NCBI GenBank assembly: GCA_945873925.1
Contig: CAMCES010000047.1
Location: 1 to 12,982, forward strand
Length of the DNA: 12,982 bases
DNA from: Bordetella parapertussis
GTDB lineage: Bacteria; Pseudomonadota; Gammaproteobacteria; Burkholderiales; Burkholderiaceae_C
Reading direction: 5' to 3'
Shown here: positions 1-6,026 of the stretch, in pieces
How positions within the stretch are numbered: position 1 is the stretch's first letter
Layout: each line of letters opens with the position of its first letter
Position numbers and translations under genes: made by a program
The notes under the pieces: model-generated
Told to the model about the DNA's origin: nothing
Seen by the model: the letters and a program-made list of their open reading frames with translations, nothing else
The model's database searches: none

Positions 1-395
1 CCGCCATCGATGTTGACTTGCAAACACACTTGCAAAGGTGGCAGGTGTGCGGGGCGTTGCTCGCTCAAACGCTGGGCGATTTTCAGGCGGTCCACGCTGT
101 GCACCCAATCGAAATGCTCGGCGACCAAACGGGTTTTGTTGCTTTGCAAAGGGCCGATGCAATGCCACACCAAACCGGCCATACCTTGGAGTGCTGTGAT
201 TTTGTCCACGCCCTCTTGCACATAGTTTTCGCCAAAGTCGCGCTGGCCCAAGGCGGCCACAGCGGCGACGGCATCGGCGGGAAAGGTTTTGGACACAGCA
301 AGCAACTTCACACTAAGCGTTGGGCGACCCGCTTGCAACACCGCTTGTGTGATGCGTGCACGCACTGCTTGATACCGCTGGGTCAATTCATCCAT
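1..395 (-). CDS. yggS: YggS/PLPBP family pyridoxal-phosphate homeostasis protein (N-terminal part, cut by window edge)
   Basis: A minus-strand frame is open from the ATG at 395 to the left edge, about 131 residues, so the C-terminal part is missing. It reads as the N-terminal part of the PLP-binding alanine-racemase-like barrel. LLAVSKT holds the expected PLP-binding lysine at residue 36, the same number as in E. coli YggS. The signatures GQRDFGENYVQE and WHCIGPLQSNKT follow in the usual order. Family members bind PLP without a known catalytic reaction and buffer free PLP and amino-acid pools in the cytosol. The start is fixed by the MDELTQRYQAV beginning; no strong Shine-Dalgarno precedes it. 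It is divergent from pilT with only 27 bp between the start codons, an arrangement common in beta- and gammaproteobacteria. The family call is very secure; physiological detail is inferred from the family. Confidence 0.93.
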   Translation of the reverse strand, partial: MDELTQRYQAVRARITQAVLQAGRPTLSVKLLAVSKTFPADAVAAVAALGQRDFGENYVQEGVDKITALQGMAGLVWHCIGPLQSNKTRLVAEHFDWVHSVDRLKIAQRLSEQRPAHLPPLQVCLQVNIDG

Positions 396-422
396 GATGG
401 GACTGTAACAAGCCGATCCACC

Positions 423-1484
423 ATGACCACAACACTGCACCACTGGCTCGCCCGGACCCTGGCTTTGGGTGGCTCTGACCTGCACCTGAGCGCAGGCCTG
501 CCGCCCATGGTGCGGGTGCATGGCGAACTGCAAACCCTGCCATGTTCAGCGCTGTCGGCCAACGAGCTGCAAGACCTTTTGTGTCTGGCCTTGCCCCACT
601 GGTCAGGTGGCAAACCGGTTGACAACACATGTGAGATGCAATCGCCACACACCGCTGGCGCAAAAGACCATGACTGTGCGATCGATTGGCCAGGCTTGGG
701 GCGGTTTCGGGTGAATGTGTTTGCCCAAGCGCGGGGTTGGTCCTCGGTGTGGCGCGTCATCCCAGCGCTCATCCCCAGCTTGGACGAGGTGGGTGCGCCC
801 GCACCCTTGCCACAATGGGTCAAGCATCCGCATGGTTTGTTGCTGGTCACCGGTGCCACCGGATCGGGCAAATCCACCACCTTGGCCGCCTTGGTGAACC
901 ACCTGAACACCACCCAAGCCCTGCACATCCTCACCTTGGAAGACCCGATCGAATTCATGCATACCAGCCAGCGCAGCTTGGTGCAGCAGCGCAGCGTGCC
1001 AGGCCACAGCGCGGGTTTTGACACGGCATTGCGGGCCGCGCTGCGGCAAGACCCGGACGTGATCTTGGTGGGTGAAATGCGCGACCTGCCCACGGTGCGC
1101 TTGGCCTTGAGAGCCGCCGAAACCGGGCATTTGGTCCTGGGCAGCTTGCACACCCGCAGCGCCACGCAAGCGGTGGAGCGCTTGGTCGATGTGTTCCCCA
1201 GCAGCGACAAGGCCCTGGTGCGCCAGCAGCTGAGCTTGTCGCTGTTGGGCGTGGTGACCCAAACCTTGTGCCGCAGGGCCGACGGCACAGGCCGGGTCGC
1301 AGCCCATGAGTTGTTGTATGCCACGCCAGCGGTGCGCAACCTGATCCGCGAGAGCAAAACCGCACAACTGCCCACGGTGCTGCAAACCGGCGCAAAGCAC
1401 GGCATGCAGACCCTGGCTCAAAGCCTGTCGATGCTGGTCTCACGCGGGCTGGTTTCGCCAGACGAAGCCTTGCATCACGGCTGA
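423..1484 (+). CDS. pilT: Type IV pilus retraction ATPase, PilT family
   Basis: The 353-residue protein has the PilT layout. An N-terminal PAS-like domain opens with SDLHLSAGLPPMVRVHG (18-34). The RecA-like ATPase core carries Walker A GATGSGKST (144-152), Asp box LTLEDPIEF (170-178), Walker B DPDVILVGEMRD (210-221) and His box TGHLVLGSLHT (234-244). AVRNLIRE (303-310) matches the C-terminal AIRNLIRE motif tied to PilT retraction, favouring PilT over PilU. PilT hexamers at the inner-membrane pilus base power depolymerisation for twitching, DNA uptake and surface sensing. The frame is open far upstream, but ATG 423 gives the normal PilT N terminus. It is more divergent than usual: about ten extra residues (roughly 72-83) sit before the GLGRFRVNVF strand, and the usual QREV is QRSV. 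No pilU follows, so it may be a second or stand-alone paralogue. Confidence 0.88.
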   Translation: MTTTLHHWLARTLALGGSDLHLSAGLPPMVRVHGELQTLPCSALSANELQDLLCLALPHWSGGKPVDNTCEMQSPHTAGAKDHDCAIDWPGLGRFRVNVFAQARGWSSVWRVIPALIPSLDEVGAPAPLPQWVKHPHGLLLVTGATGSGKSTTLAALVNHLNTTQALHILTLEDPIEFMHTSQRSLVQQRSVPGHSAGFDTALRAALRQDPDVILVGEMRDLPTVRLALRAAETGHLVLGSLHTRSATQAVERLVDVFPSSDKALVRQQLSLSLLGVVTQTLCRRADGTGRVAAHELLYATPAVRNLIRESKTAQLPTVLQTGAKHGMQTLAQSLSMLVSRGLVSPDEALHHG

Positions 1485-1513
1485 GCCATTGCCCCTAAGA
1501 TCCAGCCTTCCAC

Positions 1514-1519
1514 CTGGAG
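1514..1519 (+). promoter_or_regulatory. Ribosome binding site deciding the start of the dehydrogenase gene
   Basis: TGGAGC, with GGAG at 1515-1518, lies 9 bases before the ATG at 1528. It favours this start over the in-frame ATG at 1489, which sits only 4 bases after the pilT stop and has no comparable purine-rich site. The MPRINPKNHDP start also gives the usual length for the family. Confidence 0.6.
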
Positions 1520-1527
1520 CCTCACAC

Positions 1528-2433
1528 ATGCCTCGCATCAACCCGAAAAACCACGATCCCGTCACCGCCACTCGACTTGCCTTCATTGGTTTGGGCGTCA
1601 TGGGCTACCCGATGGCTGGCCACCTGGCACAAGCCGGCCACCGGGTCACGGTCTACAACCGCAACCCCACCAAAGCCAAAGAGTGGTGTGCCGAATTCCC
1701 CGGCCAGGCCAGCGCGTCGTCCCCACGCGAAGCCGCCTCGGGCGCCGACATGGTGTTTTGCTGCGTTGGCAATGACGACGATTTGCGCGCGGTCATGCTC
1801 GGTGCCGATGGCGCATTCAGCGGCATGAAAAAAGGCTCGGTGCTGGTCGACCACACCACCGCCTCGGCCAATGTGGCGCGCGAGTTGTTTGCCAAGGCAC
1901 AAGCCCTGGGCGTGCATTTCGTCGATGCGCCGGTCTCTGGCGGCGAAGCCGGCGCGGTCAATGGCCTGCTGACCGTCATGTGCGGCGGCGAGACGGCAGC
2001 TTTTGAGCGCATCAAACCCGTGGCCATGGCTTTCGCCAAAGCCGTCACCCTGATGGGTGCGAGTGGCGCCGGGCAACTCACCAAAATGGTCAACCAGGTG
2101 TGCATTGCAGGCCTGGTGCAGGGTCTGGCCGAGGCGATTGCGTTTGGCATGAAAGCTGGCCTGCAGATGGAACAGGTGCTTGAGGTGATTGGCAAAGGCG
2201 CGGCGCAAAGCTGGCAAATGGACAACCGGGGCAAAACCATGGTGGCGGATAAATTCGATTTCGGTTTTGCCGTGGACTGGATGCGCAAAGACCTGGGGCT
2301 GGTGATCGACGAGGCCAAGCGCAACGGCGCTCGCGTGCCAGTGACTGCGCTGGTCGATCAGTTTTACGCGGATGTGCAAGCCATGGGTGGCAACCGCTTG
2401 GACACCTCGAGCTTGGTCAAGCGGCTGCGCTGA
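1528..2433 (+). CDS. Beta-hydroxyacid dehydrogenase (tartronate semialdehyde reductase / 3-hydroxyisobutyrate dehydrogenase family)
   Basis: A 301-residue NAD(P)-dependent oxidoreductase of the 6-phosphogluconate dehydrogenase-like family. The Rossmann signature FIGLGVMGYPMA spans 19-30. NRNPTK (44-49) follows the second strand, and its Arg suggests NADPH preference (inference). The substrate-binding motif DAPVSGGEAGAVNG spans 134-147, and the catalytic lysine is in GQLTKMVNQ (K186). Family members reduce tartronate semialdehyde to glycerate, or oxidise 3-hydroxyisobutyrate, or reduce succinic semialdehyde; sequence reading alone does not separate these. The C-terminal DFGFAVDWMRKDL helix is typical of the reductase subgroup. 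It starts 43 bases after pilT on the same strand and may be co-transcribed. A C2/glycerate pathway lies 3 kb away on the other strand, so a tartronate semialdehyde role is attractive, but no glyoxylate carboligase or hydroxypyruvate isomerase gene is in view. Confidence 0.85.
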   Translation: MPRINPKNHDPVTATRLAFIGLGVMGYPMAGHLAQAGHRVTVYNRNPTKAKEWCAEFPGQASASSPREAASGADMVFCCVGNDDDLRAVMLGADGAFSGMKKGSVLVDHTTASANVARELFAKAQALGVHFVDAPVSGGEAGAVNGLLTVMCGGETAAFERIKPVAMAFAKAVTLMGASGAGQLTKMVNQVCIAGLVQGLAEAIAFGMKAGLQMEQVLEVIGKGAAQSWQMDNRGKTMVADKFDFGFAVDWMRKDLGLVIDEAKRNGARVPVTALVDQFYADVQAMGGNRLDTSSLVKRLR

Positions 2434-2438
2434 AACCA

Positions 2439-2462
2439 CAAAGCCACCCGCAGGTGGCTTTG
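2439..2462. terminator. Inverted repeat between convergent genes, possible bidirectional terminator
   Basis: A perfect 10-bp stem (CAAAGCCACC pairing with GGTGGCTTTG) with a CGCA tetraloop lies 5 bases after the dehydrogenase stop, in the 47-bp gap before the convergent dolP stop. Neither side is followed by a strong T-run, so intrinsic termination would be weak. A second smaller hairpin (2470-2474 with 2482-2486) followed by TTTT overlaps the end of dolP and could help on the plus strand. Confidence 0.55.
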
Positions 2463-2480
2463 GGTTGGCAGCTGGCGCTG

Positions 2481-3131
2481 TCAGCTTTTGGGTTGGTTGC
2501 TGTTGGCGGGCTTGTCAGGAGCAGGCGGGGGCGGCAACAGGTTGCGCAGCTCTTCCTCGGTGATGATTTCAAACACGCGCACCACTTTGTTAACCCCGTT
2601 GACATTGCGGATCACATTGGTCGCGCTGTTGGCCTCGCGCAGGGTGACCCGGCCCATCAGGTAGACCGTGCCACGCTCAGTGACGACTTTGAAGGCATTG
2701 GCAAACAAATCACGGCTGTCGACCAAGCTGCCCTTGACCTTGGCGGAGATCAGCAGATCGTTGGAGCGCTCGCCCAGGCTTGAAATCGGGGTGATCGCCA
2801 ACTCATTGACAACGCTGCGCACGTTCTCGATTTTTTCCACCAATTGAACAACGGTCTGGCGGTCGCGCTCGCTGGCGATCTCGCCGGTCAGCAACACTTG
2901 GCGGTTGAAGCTGGTGAGGTTGACATGGGCTTTGGCGCCCAGGGCATCGCGGATACGGGCCGAGCCGCGCAACTCGATGGTTTCGTCCTCGAGTTGTGCG
3001 CCCGAGGTGCGACGGTCGCTGGCCACGATCGCGGTACCGGCAAAGCCCGCCACCATCAAAGGCGCGCAAGCGCTCAAAGACAAGCTCAACAACACAGCAC
3101 CACCGAAAGTCATAAGGGTTTTCGATTTCAT
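2481..3131 (-). CDS. dolP: DolP/YraP-like outer-membrane lipoprotein with two BON domains
   Basis: A 216-residue lipoprotein precursor. A signal peptide ends in the lipobox LSAC (Cys22 lipidated), followed by APLMVAG. Two BON lipid-binding domains lie at about 48-115 and 124-191. The tail PPPPAPDKPANSNQPKS is proline-rich and probably disordered. The region DRRTSGAQLEDETIELR and the block KVVTERGTVYLMGRVTLREA match the E. coli DolP layout. DolP sits on the inner leaflet of the outer membrane, binds anionic phospholipids at division sites and supports envelope integrity and BAM function (family knowledge). The ATG at 3131 overlaps the diaA stop as ATGA, with an AGGAG ribosome site inside diaA, so translation is probably coupled. 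The gene order yraN-diaA-dolP supports orthology. No Asp follows Cys22, consistent with sorting to the outer membrane. Confidence 0.88.
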   Translation of the reverse strand: MKSKTLMTFGGAVLLSLSLSACAPLMVAGFAGTAIVASDRRTSGAQLEDETIELRGSARIRDALGAKAHVNLTSFNRQVLLTGEIASERDRQTVVQLVEKIENVRSVVNELAITPISSLGERSNDLLISAKVKGSLVDSRDLFANAFKVVTERGTVYLMGRVTLREANSATNVIRNVNGVNKVVRVFEIITEEELRNLLPPPPAPDKPANSNQPKS

Positions 3132-3727
3132 TCTGGAGTCTCCTGTTCGCCCAACAACTGGCTGTCCACGCCGTCGCACATGCAGTGCAGCGCCAGCAAA
3201 TGGACCTCTTGAATTCGCGCCGTACGGTCGTGCGGCACACACACATGCACATCGGTTTCACGCAAGATCTGGCCGATCTTGCCACCGCCCTTGCCGGTCA
3301 AGGCAATCACCGTCAATTCGCGCTCATGGGCAGCAGCGATCGCTGTGAGCAGGTTGCGGGAGTTGCCACTGGTGGAAATCGCCAGCAACACATCGCCCGG
3401 CTGCCCCAATGCCCTGACTTGCTTGGAGAAAATCTGCTCAAAGCCATAGTCGTTGGCGATGGCGGTGAGGATGGAGGAGTCGGTGGATAGGGCGATCGCT
3501 CCCAATTCCGGGCGCTCACGCTCAAAGCGACCCACAAACTCGGCAGCGAAATGCTGCGCGTCAGCGGCTGAACCGCCGTTGCCACAGACCAATACCTTGC
3601 CACCGCTGGTCACACAGGCCAGCAGAGCCTGAACCGCGGCGGCCAAAGGTTTGCTTAAAGTTTGCGCGGCTTGGTATTTCAAGTCTGCGCTGTCGATGAA
3701 CTGCTGTTCAATGCGTTGCTCTAACAT
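3128..3727 (-). CDS. diaA: SIS-domain protein, DiaA / phosphoheptose isomerase family
   Basis: A 199-residue single SIS domain protein. It has CGNGGSA (48-54), DAQHFAAEF (56-64), TSGNS (119-123) and RIQEVHLLALHCMCD (171-185). Stretches such as FERERPELGAIALSTD and KQVRALGQPGDVLLAIST align by eye with E. coli DiaA, the tetrameric DnaA-binding initiator of replication. The gene lies between yraN and dolP exactly as diaA does. His59, Glu63 and Gln173 resemble the zinc/active-site residues of the related GmhA (sedoheptulose-7-phosphate isomerase for LPS heptose), so databases often label such betaproteobacterial proteins phosphoheptose isomerase. Isomerase activity cannot be excluded. The ATG at 3727 follows a weak AAAGG site; the longer frame adds a low-complexity arginine-rich stretch typical of non-coding read-through. 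It starts 50 bases after the yraN stop, probably in the same operon. Confidence 0.85.
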   Translation of the reverse strand: MLEQRIEQQFIDSADLKYQAAQTLSKPLAAAVQALLACVTSGGKVLVCGNGGSAADAQHFAAEFVGRFERERPELGAIALSTDSSILTAIANDYGFEQIFSKQVRALGQPGDVLLAISTSGNSRNLLTAIAAAHERELTVIALTGKGGGKIGQILRETDVHVCVPHDRTARIQEVHLLALHCMCDGVDSQLLGEQETPE

Positions 3728-3777
3728 GGCAAGATCATACCTTTGCAAGATGTCATTGCTTGCCCGTCGCCTGCGCT

Positions 3778-4158
3778 CTACGCGGTGAATGCCGCTTTCA
3801 GCCACTGCAACTCGCCGGCTTGCACCACCACCACATCAAAACGGCAAGGCGGCCACTGGCCCCAGGCCCGCAGGTAGTGCTGCGCAGCGTAAACAATGCG
3901 CTGGCGCTTGACCGCGCCGATGCTGGCCAATGCACCCCCTTGCCGGGCGCTTTGCCGCCGTCGCACCTCGACAAACACCACTGTCCCATCGGGGTCGCGC
4001 ACAATCAGGTCGATCTCGCCGCCGCCACGCCCGGGTGTGCGGTAATTGCGCACCAACAAGCGGTAGCCCTGGCCTTGCAAATGCAACAAAGCCATGTCCT
4101 CGGCTGCGTCGCCGAGTTGCTTGGTGGTTTTGTCCGTTGTTGCCCGAAAGGTGTTCAT
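3778..4158 (-). CDS. yraN: YraN family protein (UPF0102, predicted endonuclease-like)
   Basis: A 126-residue protein of the UPF0102/YraN family, which has a Holliday-junction-resolvase-like nuclease fold but no firmly settled function. KQLGDAAEDMALLHLQGQGY (13-32) is the usual first helix. The predicted metal-binding core is GGGEIDLIVRD (45-55) followed by VFVEVRRR (61-68), with the acidic residues Glu48, Asp50 and Glu64 all kept. Length is normal for the family, about 120 residues. ATG 4158 has a GAGGA site five to six bases upstream. The longer open frame upstream overlaps rsmI and is Cys/Arg-rich junk. It heads the yraN-diaA-dolP unit and is divergent from rsmI, the same neighbourhood as in E. 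coli, although lpoA, which sits between them there, is missing. Confidence 0.9.
   Translation of the reverse strand: MNTFRATTDKTTKQLGDAAEDMALLHLQGQGYRLLVRNYRTPGRGGGEIDLIVRDPDGTVVFVEVRRRQSARQGGALASIGAVKRQRIVYAAQHYLRAWGQWPPCRFDVVVVQAGELQWLKAAFTA
4147..4151 (+). promoter_or_regulatory. Ribosome binding site for the TTG start of rsmI
   Basis: AAAGG, six bases before the TTG at 4158-4160, lies inside the start of yraN on the opposite strand. It is the main reason for choosing TTG 4158, because no in-frame ATG lies close to the conserved RsmI N terminus. The in-frame TTGs at 4140 and 4182 lack a comparable site. Confidence 0.5.
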
Positions 4159-5069
4159 TGAATCCTCGCTATGAAACAGTATTGACGGCTGTCCAAGCGG
4201 CCTGTGCCACCCAAGACCACCCCGGCGGCTGTCTGTATGTGTTGGCCACGCCGATTGGCAACCTGGCCGATATCGGCTTGCGGGCCCTGCACCTGCTGCA
4301 CAGCGCCGATCTGCTGGCCTGCGAAGACACCCGCCACAGCCAAAGCCTGCTGCACAACTACGGCATTGACAAACCCGCCCACGCTTGGCTGGCAGTACAC
4401 CAACACAACGAAGCCAGCGCCGCCGAACAAGTGATTGTGCGTTTGCAACAAGGCGAGCGGGTGGTCTATTTGAGTGATGCAGGTACACCAGCGATCAGCG
4501 ATCCGGGTGCGCGCTTGGTCGCCTTGGTGCAAGCCGCTGGCCTGAGGGTATCGCCGATCCCAGGTGCGAGCAGCATCACCGCCTTGCTCAGCGTGAGCGG
4601 CTGCAGCGGCGATGGATTTGTGTTTGCAGGCTTTTTGCCCAGCAAAGCGCAAGAGCGTCAAACCGCTATCGCAGCCATGGCACAAGAGGCGCGGGCACAG
4701 GTTTTTTTAGAGGCCCCTCACCGGATCCAAGCCGTGGCCAAGGACATGGCCGTCTTGGGCGAGCGCCGCTTGAGTGTCGGGCGCGAACTCACCAAACAGT
4801 TTGAAGAGGTGGCCGTCATGCGGGCCGATGCCTTGCCCGCCTGGCTCGATGCCTCGCCGCAACGATGCAAGGGCGAATTTGCGCTGGTGTTGCATCCCTT
4901 GGCGGTGGCAACGACAGGCTTGGGTGAGGCCGAGCGGGTGTTGGATGCGTTGCTCGTTGAATTGCCCACCAAAACAGCCGTGCGCTTGGCCGCACAGATC
5001 ACGGGCGCGCCCCGCAACGCCTTGTACGCCATGGCGCTGGCGAAAAAGCCTGGCCAAGACGCCGACTGA
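4158..5069 (+). CDS. rsmI: 16S rRNA (cytidine-1402-2'-O)-methyltransferase RsmI
   Basis: From TTG 4158 the product is 303 residues, close to the roughly 286 of E. coli RsmI. It is a tetrapyrrole-methylase-fold SAM enzyme with LYVLATPIGNLADIGLRAL (26-44), CEDTRHS (55-61), SDAGTPAISDPG (106-117) and PIPGASS (133-139), all signatures of RsmI (YraL). It 2'-O-methylates C1402 of 16S rRNA in the decoding centre, together with RsmH (N4), tuning start-codon choice and fidelity. The start is uncertain: the frame stays open to 3930, but upstream residues are unlike RsmI and read through yraN. TTG 4158 shares its first base with the yraN ATG on the other strand. The gene ends only 9 bp from the convergent hprA stop, with no hairpin between. 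Function is very secure; start is moderate. Confidence 0.93.
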   Translation: MNPRYETVLTAVQAACATQDHPGGCLYVLATPIGNLADIGLRALHLLHSADLLACEDTRHSQSLLHNYGIDKPAHAWLAVHQHNEASAAEQVIVRLQQGERVVYLSDAGTPAISDPGARLVALVQAAGLRVSPIPGASSITALLSVSGCSGDGFVFAGFLPSKAQERQTAIAAMAQEARAQVFLEAPHRIQAVAKDMAVLGERRLSVGRELTKQFEEVAVMRADALPAWLDASPQRCKGEFALVLHPLAVATTGLGEAERVLDALLVELPTKTAVRLAAQITGAPRNALYAMALAKKPGQDAD

Positions 5070-5078
5070 GCCTGCGCT

Positions 5079-6026
5079 TTAGGTCACCAGGTGCTGGGGC
5101 TGGTTGGCGACAAAGGCCTCGATGTTGTCGATCAGTTGGTCGGCCAAAAACTGCATGGCTTGTTGCGACGCCCAGGCCACGTGCGGTGTCAAGATGAAAT
5201 TGGATGAGCGAATTTCCAACAAAGGGTTGCCGTCTTTCGGGGGCTCTTGACTCAGCACATCGAAACCCGCACCGGCAATCACGCCAGTTGCCAAGGCGAC
5301 CTTCAGGGCCTGCTCATCCACCAACCCGCCACGCGAGGTGTTGATCAGCAAGGCGCTGGGCTTCATTTGCTGCAACTGCGCCATACCGATGAAATGGCGC
5401 GAGTCCGGCGTCAGGGGGCAGTGCAATGAAATGATGTCCGATTCAGCAAACACCTGCGCTGCTGGGACAAAGTCCACGCCCGGGGCCTTGGGTGGGGCAT
5501 GGTCGGCAAACAGCACTTTCATACCCAACGCCCGTGCAATCTTGGCCGTGGCTTGGCCCAACACACCCTCACCAAAGATACCCAAGGTGCTGCCATGCAA
5601 GTCGCGGATCGGGTAATCGAAAAAGCAAAACTGCGCTTCTTTTTGCCAGCGCCCATTCAAAACATCTTCGCGGTAGGCCAACAGGTTGCGGCGCAAGGCA
5701 AAGATCAGGGCAAACGCATGTTCGGGCACGGTGTGCACCGCGTAGTTACGGATGTTGGCGACAGCCACACCGCGCTCGCGACAGGCGTCAATGTCGATCA
5801 CGTCGTAGCCTGTCGCGGCCATGGCGATCAGTTTGAGGTTCGGCAGTTGCGCCAGCGTGTCTCGGCGGATCGGTACTTTGTTGCTGATGGCAACGGTCGC
5901 CTGTTGCAAACGCTCGACCACTTGATCGGGTCGGGTTTGCACATGCTCGGTCCAGGCGTGCGCAAACGACGGCGTGCGCAGCTCAGCCTTTAATGATTGC
6001 CTGTCCAGAAAAACTATGGTTTGCAT
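5079..6026 (-). CDS. hprA: D-2-hydroxyacid dehydrogenase, probable NAD(H) hydroxypyruvate reductase / glycerate dehydrogenase
   Basis: The 315-residue protein has the D-isomer-specific 2-hydroxyacid dehydrogenase layout. An N-terminal catalytic lobe contains MAATGYDVID (69-78) and NIRNYAVHTVPEH (91-103). The Rossmann domain has GEGVLG (152-157) and Asp175 after the second strand, favouring NAD(H). The catalytic set is Arg232 (NTSRGG), Glu261 (QEPP) and His282 (TPHVAWAS). In this operon it would reduce hydroxypyruvate, made by the upstream aminotransferase, to D-glycerate for return to the Calvin cycle through glycerate kinase; the substrate is inferred from context, the family is certain. ATG 6026 lies 44 bases inside the end of sgaA, with AAGGTCG as ribosome site, and gives the normal start MQTIVFLDRQ. 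It is the last gene of the string and converges on rsmI. Confidence 0.9.
   Translation of the reverse strand: MQTIVFLDRQSLKAELRTPSFAHAWTEHVQTRPDQVVERLQQATVAISNKVPIRRDTLAQLPNLKLIAMAATGYDVIDIDACRERGVAVANIRNYAVHTVPEHAFALIFALRRNLLAYREDVLNGRWQKEAQFCFFDYPIRDLHGSTLGIFGEGVLGQATAKIARALGMKVLFADHAPPKAPGVDFVPAAQVFAESDIISLHCPLTPDSRHFIGMAQLQQMKPSALLINTSRGGLVDEQALKVALATGVIAGAGFDVLSQEPPKDGNPLLEIRSSNFILTPHVAWASQQAMQFLADQLIDNIEAFVANQPQHLVT

Noticed and set aside
369..409. Sigma-70-like promoter in the yggS/pilT divergent gap (TTGATA with TGTAAC)
   Set aside because: The spacing between the hexamers is far too long, and no other convincing pair is present; I cannot call a promoter here.
18..422. Upstream extension of the pilT frame by 135 codons
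   Set aside because: It is antisense to yggS, whose motifs are clear, and the residues resemble nothing in PilT. ATG 423 gives the normal PilT start.
603..1421. Two long open frames antisense to pilT (this one and 383-1405)
   Set aside because: Both lack family motifs and lie entirely under the strongly supported pilT frame on the other strand.
1522..2439. A 305-codon open frame antisense to the whole dehydrogenase gene
   Set aside because: It is His/Gln/Ala-rich with no recognisable domain, and mirrors the codon periodicity of the real gene. Such shadows are common in high-GC DNA.
4159..4488. 110-codon N-terminal extension of yraN
   Set aside because: Cys/Arg/Gly-rich, antisense to rsmI, and unlike any UPF0102 protein; ATG 4158 has a good ribosome site.
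5983..6026. The sgaA-hprA overlap as a frameshifted fusion gene
   Set aside because: Both proteins are full length with complete motifs and their own ends, so a broken fusion is not needed.
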